DNA of 64,000 bases from JARKQH01 sp964631605 (GTDB lineage: Bacteria; Verrucomicrobiota; Verrucomicrobiia; Limisphaerales; UBA8199), in the NCBI GenBank assembly GCA_964631605.1, contig CAZVYG010000012.1, forward strand, positions 24,245 to 88,244. The letters run 5' to 3'. The notes below the pieces were generated by a model. The model worked only from the letters and a program-made list of their open reading frames with translations, was not told the DNA's origin and did no database searches. Every line of letters begins with the position of its first letter. The first letter of the stretch is position 1. Below are positions 1-8,430 of this stretch, in pieces. Made by a program: the position numbers and the translations under genes.

Positions 1-17
1 AGGTTCTTATGCATAGA

Positions 18-146
18 CTAGGGAGCCACCAGCGGTTGGACCCAGGCGGTCTCGAAATCGCCGGCCGCGAAGGGGTTGTTCTTCGGTTTCAATGAAACCA
101 GCGTGGCGCGGGCGTTTGTTCGATTTGCGGGGAATGAGGGGTTCAT
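18..146 (-). CDS. Possible 42-aa ORF coupled to dnaG stop
   Basis: This is a short open frame whose ATG overlaps the dnaG stop codon (ATGA at 143-146), the arrangement expected for translational coupling. The predicted product is 42 residues with no signal peptide, membrane segment or motif that I recognise. The only support is the overlap and the lack of another gene in this 140-bp stretch. It could equally be a chance frame in the dnaG 3' region. Confidence 0.2.
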   Translation of the reverse strand: MNPSFPANRTNARATLVSLKPKNNPFAAGDFETAWVQPLVAP

Positions 147-1945
147 AAAGCGACCGGTTCGAGGGGTTGCAATTTGCGGGCGCGCAGGGTTTCCCGCTGG
201 CGCAGGAGTTCGAGGCGCTGGGCTTCATCCACGTCGGGCTGGCTGGCGCGATGGATCAGGGCGGCCAACTGGCGGTCGAGGTCCTGGTTGCGCAACCGGC
301 AGGCGAGGTCCGCCAGTTGTTGGCCGGGATTGGGCAAGGGCCGTTCCTCGGCCACGGCCCGGGTGACGAGGGTGCGGGCGTCCGTTTCCTCGAGGCAATC
401 CAGGAACGCCGGAAGGCTGGTCCACGTTTGCTCTTGGTGCGCCTGGAGACGCCGGGCGAGAATCTGGCGAACGAGCTGGTGTTGCAGCCATTCCAAACGC
501 AAGTTTCTGGCCGCCCAGGCAATCAATTCCTCGTGCAAGAGCAGCAGTTTCAACAGCCAAAACTCGTTGGGTGGCGGTTCGGGACCGGCCGCCGGTTCGG
601 GCGGGGGCTCGGCGGCTTGCGCGGGCGATGAGCGGCGCGCGCGGGAGAGTTTGCGGAATTCGGCGCGGACCGCGTCGGGGGCAACGCCCAGGCGGAGGCC
701 GGTCTTTTGGGCGTACTTGTCCACCAGAACGAGGTTGCCGGTTTTGTGGACGGCGTCGGCCATGCCGCGCAGGACGGCGAGCCGGCCTTTGTCGGTGACC
801 ACCGGATGCAGGGCGCAGAGGCGGTCGAGGTAGTAATCGAAAAAGTCGGGGGCGCGTTCGATCAGTTCTTTGAAGGCGGCCCCGCCGGATGCCTTGATGA
901 AGCTGTCGGGATCGTGGGGTGAGGGGACCAGCGCCACACGAACGGCCAGCCCGGAACTCAGCAGGTTGTCGAGCGAGCGCACGGCGGCATTCTGCCCGGC
1001 GTCGTCCGAGTCGAAGCACAGCACGACTTCATTGGCGTAACGGCTCAGGAGGCGCGCGTGGTCGGCGGTGAAGGCGGTGCCCTGCGGGGCCACCACGTTC
1101 TGAACACCCGCCATGAAACAGGCGATGAGATCGAGCTGGCCTTCGCAAACAATGGCGAACCCCGCTTCGATGATGGCCCGTTTGGATTTATCCAGCCCGT
1201 AGAAAACGCGGCTTTTGATGAAAATTGGCGTCTCCGGGGAATTGACGTATTTGGCGGTTTTCTCATCCCCCGCCAGCACGCGCCCGCTGAAGCCGATGAC
1301 GCGTCCCTGCTCGTCGCAAATGGGGAAGATGAGCCGGCCGCGAAACCGGTCATAATAGTGGTCGGTGCCCTCCTTGCGGAGAATGAGGCCGGCCTTTTCC
1401 ACATCCGCCAGATCAAACCCCTTGCTGCGGGCCCAGTTGACGGTGTCATCCCACGCTTCCGGGGCGGCGCCGAGTCGAAAGAGCTTGACGGCCTCGGGTG
1501 GGACGCCGCGGCGCTGGAGGTACTCGCGAGCGGCGGCCCCGGCGGCCTCGGTGGCCAGCGCGTTTTGCCAGCGCTGGGCAATCTGCTCGTGCAATTGGAG
1601 CAGCTTCTCCTTGAGCGACCGGGACTGGTGTTGGTCGGAACCGGAATCGTACTCGAGGGGAATCCGCGCCCGCTCGGCCAGGCGGCGGACGGCTTCGGGA
1701 AAATCCAGGTTCTCGTACTCCTTGACGAAGGTGAACACATCCCCGCCTTTGTGGCAGCCGAAGCAGTGGAAAATCTGGCGCTGCGGATTGACGTGGAAGC
1801 TGGGAGTCTTCTCCTTGTGAAACGGGCAGAGGGCGACAAAGTTGGCGCCCGCCCGCTTTAGCGGCAGGTAGGAGCCAATCACGTCCACGATGTCGCTCGC
1901 CGCGCGGACTTGCTCGAGGGTGGCCGATGAAAACAGACCCGACAT
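143..1945 (-). CDS. dnaG: DNA primase DnaG
   Basis: DNA primase makes the RNA primers that start Okazaki fragments and acts with the DnaB helicase at the fork. The 600-residue product has the usual family length. The N-terminal CHC2 zinc finger is visible, with Cys40, His43, Cys61 and Cys64 as ligands. It is followed by the catalytic core and a TOPRIM segment with the acidic CEGQLD and FDSDDAG motifs near residues 265-320. The C-terminal third is Pro/Glu-rich and then helical, as expected for the helicase-binding domain. The start ATG gives the standard short leader before the zinc finger. The usual downstream partner rpoD is not seen in the 140 bp left in the window. Confidence 0.97.
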   Translation of the reverse strand: MSGLFSSATLEQVRAASDIVDVIGSYLPLKRAGANFVALCPFHKEKTPSFHVNPQRQIFHCFGCHKGGDVFTFVKEYENLDFPEAVRRLAERARIPLEYDSGSDQHQSRSLKEKLLQLHEQIAQRWQNALATEAAGAAAREYLQRRGVPPEAVKLFRLGAAPEAWDDTVNWARSKGFDLADVEKAGLILRKEGTDHYYDRFRGRLIFPICDEQGRVIGFSGRVLAGDEKTAKYVNSPETPIFIKSRVFYGLDKSKRAIIEAGFAIVCEGQLDLIACFMAGVQNVVAPQGTAFTADHARLLSRYANEVVLCFDSDDAGQNAAVRSLDNLLSSGLAVRVALVPSPHDPDSFIKASGGAAFKELIERAPDFFDYYLDRLCALHPVVTDKGRLAVLRGMADAVHKTGNLVLVDKYAQKTGLRLGVAPDAVRAEFRKLSRARRSSPAQAAEPPPEPAAGPEPPPNEFWLLKLLLLHEELIAWAARNLRLEWLQHQLVRQILARRLQAHQEQTWTSLPAFLDCLEETDARTLVTRAVAEERPLPNPGQQLADLACRLRNQDLDRQLAALIHRASQPDVDEAQRLELLRQRETLRARKLQPLEPVAL

Positions 1946-2043
1946 GATTCAGTCACCTGTATAAATACTGCCAGACTTTCCGCCATCCAAAAACGCCGGA
2001 TAACGGCGGGAGGATGCCTTTGAGAGCCGCGCGCGTCACGCGT

Positions 2044-3765
2044 TTATGCCGGGAATCCCGAACCCGGGGATGCCGGGGTCGGCGGACGCCTGAGCCCCAT
2101 CTTCCGGATGCGCGAGATCAAGGTGGTGGGCTTGACGCCGAGCAGCTTGGCGGCGCCGCCGGGCCCGTGCACCTTCCAGCCGCAGCGCTCCAAGGCGGCG
2201 CGTGTGTTTTCCCGCTCGAGCTCGCGGAGTTCTTGTTCCGAGAGCACCCGGCCTTCTTGCACAGCGGCCCCCGCCAATCCGGCGGCGCGCGATTCCGAGC
2301 CGGACGAGGGCGGCTTGGGTCCGTCGAAACCGGGTGCGACGGGCCAGCCGGAAGGAGCCGGCGGCGAATCCATCAAAGGCAGGTTGTAACGAAGCACGCC
2401 GTTTTGGGAGAGGATGAGGGCGCGTTCGGTGGCATTCTGCAGTTCCCGAACATTGCCGGGCCAATGGTAGTGCTTGAGCAGGTCCGCCTGGGCCTCGGTG
2501 AAGCGCGGGAGGGGCAGCCGCAAGCGGCGGGCGGCCTGCTCGAGGAAATGCGCCGCCAGCAGCGGAATATCGTCCTTCCGCTCCCGCAGCGGCGGCACTT
2601 CGATCGGAAAGACGTTCAAGCGGTAGTAAAGGTCCTCGCGGAAAGCCCCTTCCTCGACGGCCTGTTTCAGGTTCCGGTTGGTTGCGGCAATAATCCGCAC
2701 ATCCACCGTCCGGGTCTTATCCTCGCCCACCCGCTCATATTGTTTCTCCTGCAGCACGCGCAGGAACTTGCTCTGCAGCGCCAACGGGATTTCACCCACT
2801 TCGTCCAGGAAAAGCGTCCCGCCATCCGCCGCCTCGAATCGCCCGGCCCGGTCCCGGATGGCGCCGGTGAAGGCGCCCTTGACGTGACCGAAAAACTCGC
2901 TCTCGTAGAGTTCCCGAGGCACGGAAGCGCAATTGACGCGAATCAGGGGACGGTCGCCGCGCCGGCTTTGGCGGTGAAGTTCGCGCGCCACCAACTCCTT
3001 GCCGGTGCCGGATTCACCGAGGATGAGAACGGTGGCATCGGTGGGGGCCACCATCTGGATTTGGCGCAACAGCCGCTGCATCGAGGGGTGCTGGCCGATG
3101 ATGTCCCCGAGGGCCTTGGCCTCGCGCACCTCCTCCTGCAAGTAGAGATTCTGCAGCTCGAGTTGCGCGCGGAGGCGCTCAATCTCCTCGAACGCCCGGG
3201 CGTTGACAATGGCGCCCGCGATTTCATCGGCAAAAATCCGCAGCCACGCCGGTCCTTCTTCCGGCGTGGGGATGCTGGTGAAGACGGCAATCACTCCGAG
3301 AATTTCGTCGCCGAACTTGATCGGCTGGACGTTTAAGCCCCGAATCTGTTGATGGGCGGCCCACCGGTACCGCACCAGAAACGACGGGTCTCCCCCGAAA
3401 TCTTTCACCACAATGGCTTCGCCGCTGGCGCCGACGCGCCCCACTTTCCCCACCCCCAAGGGAATGCGCGAGTAATCGCCGTCCACGCGGGACCAGTCCG
3501 GCCGTTGTTCGGTGCGGCGCAACCCGGCGCTGGCCACCAGATGCAGACACGCATCCCGCGCCGAACATCGCGGGGCCATGTCGCATGTCGCACAGGTGTC
3601 CCCGGGCCGGACCAACCAGATTCTTGCCAGGGCCACATGGGGACGTTCGGCCAGCAGGTTGACGACTCGATCCAATAGCCGCCCAACCTGGCGAATCTGC
3701 GCCAACTCGATCAGCCGATCCTTGAAGGAATCAAACTCCGGCTTGTAATCGCTCATTAAGAACAT
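2044..3765 (-). CDS. Sigma-54 enhancer-binding activator with Cys-containing GAF domain (FhlA/HyfR-like)
   Basis: This is a bacterial enhancer-binding protein of 573 residues that would open sigma-54 RNA polymerase promoters. Domain order: an N-terminal GAF-type sensor (about 25-190), a short coiled linker (190-220), a AAA+ domain with Walker A GESGTGKE (250-257), the sigma-54 contact loop GAFTGA (297-302) and Walker B GGTLFLDEVG (315-324), then a Pro-rich linker and a Fis-type helix-turn-helix (about 520-560). The GAF domain has four clustered cysteines (C58, C61, C67, C73; CxxCx5Cx5C), which could hold a metal or Fe-S centre or act as a redox sensor; that is inference. It is divergent from the ech operon, whose upstream region has a -24/-12 promoter, so it is probably the hydrogenase activator. 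An alternative start is the ATG at 3756. Confidence 0.93.
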   Translation of the reverse strand: MFLMSDYKPEFDSFKDRLIELAQIRQVGRLLDRVVNLLAERPHVALARIWLVRPGDTCATCDMAPRCSARDACLHLVASAGLRRTEQRPDWSRVDGDYSRIPLGVGKVGRVGASGEAIVVKDFGGDPSFLVRYRWAAHQQIRGLNVQPIKFGDEILGVIAVFTSIPTPEEGPAWLRIFADEIAGAIVNARAFEEIERLRAQLELQNLYLQEEVREAKALGDIIGQHPSMQRLLRQIQMVAPTDATVLILGESGTGKELVARELHRQSRRGDRPLIRVNCASVPRELYESEFFGHVKGAFTGAIRDRAGRFEAADGGTLFLDEVGEIPLALQSKFLRVLQEKQYERVGEDKTRTVDVRIIAATNRNLKQAVEEGAFREDLYYRLNVFPIEVPPLRERKDDIPLLAAHFLEQAARRLRLPLPRFTEAQADLLKHYHWPGNVRELQNATERALILSQNGVLRYNLPLMDSPPAPSGWPVAPGFDGPKPPSSGSESRAAGLAGAAVQEGRVLSEQELRELERENTRAALERCGWKVHGPGGAAKLLGVKPTTLISRIRKMGLRRPPTPASPGSGFPA

Positions 3766-3798
3766 CGCAGGTCAGTCTATCAGACTCTCGATCAAACG

Positions 3799-3840
3799 GA
3801 TAACGAAATATCGCAATACTGACGACTAAAGTTCGTTATC
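3799..3840 (+). promoter_or_regulatory. Inverted repeat, candidate enhancer (UAS) for the sigma-54 activator
   Basis: GATAACGAA at 3799-3807 and its exact reverse complement TTCGTTATC at 3832-3840 form a perfect 9-bp inverted repeat with 24 bp between the arms. Its centre lies about 127 bp upstream of the start site predicted from the -24/-12 element at 3921, in the distance range typical for enhancers of sigma-54 activators. Assigning it to the adjacent activator is inference. Confidence 0.5.
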
Positions 3841-3920
3841 TGCGAAAAACCAACCTGAAAAACCAGGGCATTCAAATTCGCAAGTGGTTTTGCTGGAATG
3901 ACTAGTGACAAGCGTCTCAC

Positions 3921-3936
3921 TGGCATGCGACTTGCA
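3921..3936 (+). promoter_or_regulatory. Sigma-54 (-24/-12) promoter of the ech operon
   Basis: TGGCATG, four bases, then TTGCA matches the sigma-54 consensus TGGCACG-N4-TTGCW at all but one position. The invariant GG (3922-3923) and GC (3934-3935) have the required 10-bp spacing. Transcription would start near 3947, leaving a leader of about 147 nt before echA. A sigma-54 activator gene lies immediately upstream on the other strand. Confidence 0.82.
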
Positions 3937-4093
3937 TTGAGTGGGGCGACATTTTGTCCAACGCAGCTTGGGTATGCCGTTTCCGTGCTTCCCGAGGCAG
4001 GCAAGGGTATGCCTCGAGCAGGCCATCCCGTCAGCAGCCGCCCGGTCCCGGGCGTTGGTTTAACGATGATTCTTGATGGATGTGGAACATAAC

Positions 4094-5983
4094 ATGAGCC
4101 TTGCGGCCGGATTGATCCTTGGCCCGATTGTGGCGGGAGCTGTACTGGCCGTGATCAAATCCGATCGCGCGCGCGGGCTCTTGGTGGCCTTGTTTGTGGC
4201 TGTGGTGGCGGCGGGCACGGTGGCGATTGGCGTGTTGCCCACGCCGGGGGCGATGGCGGGCTTTCCGTTCAATCACAAGGCGGGGCACGTTGGAATGATG
4301 GTGGCGGAGGTGTTGATGGGCCTCTACATCTTATGGATTGGGATGCGGGCGAGGTATTATTTGATCGTGGGTCTGATGCTGGCGCAGGGGGCGGTTATGG
4401 GGACGTTGGAGATCGCCTCGGCGGCCAGCCTGGAGGCCACACACGCGCTGTTCATAGACCAGTTTGCGGTCATCATGGCGCTGATCAACGGGTTGGTGGG
4501 CGGGGGGATTTGCCTTTACGCGGTGGGTTACATGCGGGGTTATCATCTGGAATCGCACCCCGAAGTGGCGGACCGGCGGCCGATGTTTTTCGCAACACTG
4601 TTTGTGTTCATGGGGGCGATGTTCGGGATTATTTTCGCCAACAGCCTCCCGTGGCTGTTTTTCTTTTGGGAGGTCACCACGCTCTGCTCGTTCCTGCTGA
4701 TTGGTTACACGCGAACGGAGGAGGCGCGTCGGAACGCCTTGAAGGCGCTGGTGATGAACCTGGCGGGGGGATTTGCATTCGCGCTGGCGATCGGGTGGTC
4801 CGCGACGCGAACGGGCACGGTTGAATTGCAGACGCTGATCACCTCGAAGAGCGCGCTGGCGCTGCTGCCGGCGGCGTTGTTCTGTTTTGCGGGCATCACC
4901 AAGTCGGCTCAACTGCCGTTCTCGGGCTGGTTGCTGGGGGCGATGGTGGCGCCGACGCCGGTTTCAGCCCTGCTGCATTCCAGCACGATGGTCAAAGCGG
5001 GGGTTTACCTGGTGTTGCGCATGGCGCCGGTCATTGTGGGGACGACCGTAGGCCTGATGGTGGCGCTGGTTGGGGCGCTGACGTTCCTGGTGGGGTCGCT
5101 GGCGGCGATCACCACCAGCGACGCGAAAAAGGTGCTGGCCTACTCGACGGTGGCCAACCTGGGCCTGATCGTGCTGTGCGGCGGGATTGGGACTTATGAG
5201 GCGGTGTGGGCGGGGGTGCTGCTGATTGTGTTCCACGCCATTGCCAAATGTCTGCTGTTTCTGTGCGTGGGGGTGGTGGAACACCGCCTCCACAGCCGCG
5301 ACATCGAGTCCATGTCCGGGCTGATCATCAACATGCCGCGGGTGGCGATCATGATGCTGATCGGGATGGCTGGCATGTTTCTGGCGCCGTTCGGCATGCT
5401 GATCAGCAAGTGGGCGGTGCTCAAGGCGGTGGTGGATGCCTACCCCGTGCTGTCCGCCTTCATTGTCTTTGGCAGCGCCGCCACGCTTTTCTTCTGGGTG
5501 AAATGGATGGGCAAGCTCCTCGAAGTGTTCCGGCCATGCGAGCGGGTGGCCGTGGAATTCGGCCTGGGCGAAGGCGTGGCGTTGTATGGCCTGTCGGCGG
5601 CAACGTTTCTGACCTGCCTGTTGTTTCCGGTGATTTCAACGGCGTTGATCGAGCCCTACGTGGTGAGCGTTTATGGACAGACGGCGTCCATGGCGCCCGG
5701 CAACGTGGTCATCATGATGATCATGATGGTGATGATCATGCTGTTCCCCCTGAGTTTCATCAACTATGGCCGGGGCGTGAAGGTGATGGACGCCTATCTG
5801 GGCGGGGCCAATGTGCAGAGCAGTGTGCGGTTCCTGGGCTCGGCGAACCAGGTGCAGGAGGTCGTCATTCAGAATTATTACCTGCGCAACTTTTTCAATG
5901 AAACCTGGCTGGCGCGGTGGGGTGTGATCGGCAGCGCCGTCCTGCTCCTGGTCATGGTTGTGGCCGCCCTGCCTTTTGTATGA
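4094..5983 (+). CDS. echA: Ech hydrogenase subunit A, NuoL/Mrp-type ion-translocating membrane subunit
   Basis: This is the large antiporter-like membrane subunit of an energy-converting hydrogenase, homologous to NuoL, HyfB and MrpA/D. It should carry H+ or Na+ across the membrane when the complex transfers electrons from ferredoxin to protons. The product is about 629 residues and almost entirely membrane helices. The core contains the conserved proton-transporter stretch with the KSAQLPF and LLHSSTMVKAGVYL motifs. I prefer the ATG at 4094, preceded by GGAA six bases upstream and giving a clean first helix; in-frame TTG 4073 and ATG 4076 are alternatives. It is first in an echABCDEF order and overlaps echB by four bases (ATGA). 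Confidence 0.92.
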   Translation: MSLAAGLILGPIVAGAVLAVIKSDRARGLLVALFVAVVAAGTVAIGVLPTPGAMAGFPFNHKAGHVGMMVAEVLMGLYILWIGMRARYYLIVGLMLAQGAVMGTLEIASAASLEATHALFIDQFAVIMALINGLVGGGICLYAVGYMRGYHLESHPEVADRRPMFFATLFVFMGAMFGIIFANSLPWLFFFWEVTTLCSFLLIGYTRTEEARRNALKALVMNLAGGFAFALAIGWSATRTGTVELQTLITSKSALALLPAALFCFAGITKSAQLPFSGWLLGAMVAPTPVSALLHSSTMVKAGVYLVLRMAPVIVGTTVGLMVALVGALTFLVGSLAAITTSDAKKVLAYSTVANLGLIVLCGGIGTYEAVWAGVLLIVFHAIAKCLLFLCVGVVEHRLHSRDIESMSGLIINMPRVAIMMLIGMAGMFLAPFGMLISKWAVLKAVVDAYPVLSAFIVFGSAATLFFWVKWMGKLLEVFRPCERVAVEFGLGEGVALYGLSAATFLTCLLFPVISTALIEPYVVSVYGQTASMAPGNVVIMMIMMVMIMLFPLSFINYGRGVKVMDAYLGGANVQSSVRFLGSANQVQEVVIQNYYLRNFFNETWLARWGVIGSAVLLLVMVVAALPFV

Positions 5984-6981
5984 ACCCCTGGATACGGTTG
6001 GCTCTTTACCTTGTCGCCGCCCCGATTCTTGGCGGGCTGCTGGCCGGTCTGGACCGGATTATCTCGGCGCGGATGCAGTCGCGGCGAGGTCCGCCGCTGC
6101 TGCAGCCGTTCCATGATGTAGCCAAGCTGTGGCAGAAGGAGAACATCGTGGTGCGGCGGTCGCAGAATTTCTACGTGCTGTTCTTCCTTCTGCTGGTCAT
6201 CTTCACCGGCGCGCTGTTCTTTGCCGGGTCGGACCTTTTGCTGGTGATTTTTGCGTTGACCCTGGCGGCGATCTTTTTTGTGCTGGGGGCCTACAAGGCC
6301 AGCTCCCCGTATAGCTTCGTGGGGGCCGAGCGGGAGTTGATCCAGATGATGGCCTACGAGCCGATGGTGCTGCTGACGGCGATCGGGATGTACATGGTCA
6401 CCAGGAGCTTTCAGGTGCATGAAATCGCCAGCCATCCCGCCCTGCTGATTCTCTGGCTGCCCGGGGTGTTCCTCGGATTCCTTTACGCGCTCGAGATCAA
6501 GTTTCGAAAATCGCCCTTTGATTTGTCCTCATCGCATCATGCGCACCAGGAACTGGTGCGGGGCATCACCACCGAGTTTTCGGGGCGGGCGCTGGCGATG
6601 ATTGAAGTGGCGCACTGGTATGAGAACGTGTTTCTGCTGGGGTGGGTGTATTTGTTCTTCGCCGCGTGGCCGCCGGCCGGGATCGCGGCGGCGCTGGCGG
6701 TGTTCGTGTTTGTGATTCTGGTGGACAATGTGTTTGCGCGTTTGAAATGGCAGGCGGCGTTGAAAAGCGCCTGGCTGGCCGCGGCGCTGCTGGGCTTGGG
6801 CAATATTCTGGTGCTGTCGTTGCTTTCGCCCGGCGGCGTGCCGCCGGCCAAAGCGGTCGCCGCCCCGCAGCCCCGAGTCGCCGCCGGGTCAAGGCGCGTG
6901 GAGCCCCTGGCGCCGGCCTCGGCCGGCGGGACTTTGGTGTGGGACGCCGGGTTGACGAAAACCGGGGCGGGAGGCAATTGA
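5980..6981 (+). CDS. echB: Ech hydrogenase subunit B, NuoH/HycD-type membrane subunit
   Basis: This is the NuoH-like (HycD/HyfC) membrane anchor linking the hydrogenase module to the ion pump. The 333-residue product has about eight membrane helices. Family signatures include an SARMQSRRGPP-type loop near the N terminus, AERELIQMMAYEP in the middle, and the acidic EIKFRKSPFD loop characteristic of NuoH relatives. The ATG at 5980 overlaps the echA stop (ATGA), which fixes the start; an upstream in-frame ATG at 5917 would add an unrelated Arg-rich extension. The last 45 residues are Ala/Pro-rich and look like a non-conserved tail. Only one base separates it from echC. Confidence 0.93.
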   Translation: MNPWIRLALYLVAAPILGGLLAGLDRIISARMQSRRGPPLLQPFHDVAKLWQKENIVVRRSQNFYVLFFLLLVIFTGALFFAGSDLLLVIFALTLAAIFFVLGAYKASSPYSFVGAERELIQMMAYEPMVLLTAIGMYMVTRSFQVHEIASHPALLILWLPGVFLGFLYALEIKFRKSPFDLSSSHHAHQELVRGITTEFSGRALAMIEVAHWYENVFLLGWVYLFFAAWPPAGIAAALAVFVFVILVDNVFARLKWQAALKSAWLAAALLGLGNILVLSLLSPGGVPPAKAVAAPQPRVAAGSRRVEPLAPASAGGTLVWDAGLTKTGAGGN

Positions 6982-6982
6982 C

Positions 6983-8008
6983 ATGGCCGGTTTTAAGAAA
7001 TCCCCCTGGATCATTCACTACGACGCCTCGAGCTGCAACGGGTGCGACATTGAGACGCTGGCGTGCCTCACCCCGTCGTACGATGTCGAACGGCTGGGGG
7101 TCGTCAACACCGGCAACCCGAAGCACGCCGACATTTTTCTGGTAACGGGGGCGGTCAACGAGCAAAGCCGCGAAGTGATTCGCAACATTTATCATCAATT
7201 GCCCGAGCCGAAGGTGGTGGTGGCCGTGGGTGCGTGCGCCTCCAGCGGCGGCATCTTCCGGGAGTGCTACAATGTTTCCGGCGGGGTGGACAGCGTCATC
7301 CCGGTGGACGTCTATGTGCCGGGTTGCGCTGCGCGGCCCGAGGCGATCATTGACGGGGTGGTCCGGGCGCTGGACGTGCTCGAGGCCAAACACGCGGAAA
7401 TGAAGTCGCTGGCCGACAGCATTGACAGAATCCTCTACCAACGGGCGGACAAAAGCGACGCGCCCGAGATCCTCGCCCTGCAGAAGATTGCCTACCAGAC
7501 GGAGGTCGAGCTGTATGGCGACGACAGTCTGCCGGCCCTCCAGCAAACACTCGAGGACCTCGAGAACGATTTCGAACGCCGTCCGCAGCGGGAGGCGACG
7601 GTGCTTGGAGCGCCCGCCCAGCCCGCCCACGAAGTGGACGACTCGGACCGGGTCGTTTTTCTCAAGGCGGTCATCAACGGCAAAATTGTCGGGTCCATCC
7701 GCGGCTTTGCCATTGACGACACGGCCTATTTGAGCCGGCTGATGGTCCATCCCTATTTTCGGCGGCGCGGCATTGGCCGAAAACTGCTGACGGCCATTGA
7801 GAAGGAGTTTCCGCAAGTGCGCCGTTTCGAGGCCAAGACCGGACATCACAGCAAGCGCAACCATTTTCAGCTTCTGTCGTTGGGATACCAACAATTCAAG
7901 ACCGAGCCGTACAACGCGGCCATCACCTGGGTCTATTTCCAGAAATTTCAAACTCCGTCCGGACCCGCCTTGCGCGGGGAGGGCCGTGAGGCTCTGAACC
8001 TTTTATGA
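6983..8008 (+). CDS. echC: Ech hydrogenase small subunit C fused to a GNAT acetyltransferase domain
   Basis: Residues 1-145 are the NuoB-like small subunit of a group 4 [NiFe] hydrogenase. Four cysteines in the expected context (C18, C21, C84, C115; CNGC, VGAC, VPGC) would bind the proximal [4Fe-4S] cluster that feeds the active site. EchC proteins normally end about here. This one continues without interruption through a short linker into a complete GNAT N-acetyltransferase domain (about 157-325), with KIVGS at 234-238, the acetyl-CoA-binding HPYFRRRGIG region at 256-265 and a C-terminal LGYQ strand at 300-303. I see no frameshift or stop at the junction. The stop overlaps the echD start (ATGA). 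The substrate of the acetyltransferase cannot be read from sequence; modification of the complex or of a partner is a guess. Confidence 0.92.
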   Translation: MAGFKKSPWIIHYDASSCNGCDIETLACLTPSYDVERLGVVNTGNPKHADIFLVTGAVNEQSREVIRNIYHQLPEPKVVVAVGACASSGGIFRECYNVSGGVDSVIPVDVYVPGCAARPEAIIDGVVRALDVLEAKHAEMKSLADSIDRILYQRADKSDAPEILALQKIAYQTEVELYGDDSLPALQQTLEDLENDFERRPQREATVLGAPAQPAHEVDDSDRVVFLKAVINGKIVGSIRGFAIDDTAYLSRLMVHPYFRRRGIGRKLLTAIEKEFPQVRRFEAKTGHHSKRNHFQLLSLGYQQFKTEPYNAAITWVYFQKFQTPSGPALRGEGREALNLL

Positions 8009-8421
8009 GTGCCGAACCCGTCTGCGAAATGATCTCCGCCGATTGCCTGGTGGGCCGCGTCCGCGCGCTGAAGCAGGGGGGCTGGCGGCTGGTCCAGATC
8101 AGCGCCACGCGCCTGCCCGAGGCGGTCGAGCTCACCTACAGTTTCGATCTCGACCGCCAATTGACCAACCTGCGTTTGCTGACGTTGTCGGGCGGGCCCG
8201 GCATTCCAAGCATCAGCGGCGTCTATTGGTGCGCGCTGATGTATGAAAACGAAATCCATGACCTTTTTGGCGTGGTCATTGAAGGGATGGCGGTGGATTT
8301 CAAAGGCAACTTCTACAGGACCGCCATCAAGCATCCCTTCGCCTCCACCAAGCCGCCGCCGGCGCCCAAAGCGGCGGCGCCCAAACCCGCCGGCCCCGCC
8401 CCCGCGCCGGTTGCCGCCTGA
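8005..8421 (+). CDS. echD: Ech hydrogenase subunit D, NuoC-like
   Basis: This is the NuoC (30-kDa)-like subunit that stabilises the large subunit in energy-converting hydrogenases. The 138-residue product has the NuoC fold region and the diagnostic MYENEIHDLFGV segment (about 80-91), equivalent to the ERE-x-DLFG motif of NuoC. After residue 115 the chain becomes an Ala/Pro/Lys-rich low-complexity tail. The ATG overlaps the echC stop by four bases, and echE follows nine bases after its stop. Confidence 0.9.
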   Translation: MSAEPVCEMISADCLVGRVRALKQGGWRLVQISATRLPEAVELTYSFDLDRQLTNLRLLTLSGGPGIPSISGVYWCALMYENEIHDLFGVVIEGMAVDFKGNFYRTAIKHPFASTKPPPAPKAAAPKPAGPAPAPVAA

Positions 8422-8430
8422 TTTGTTCTT

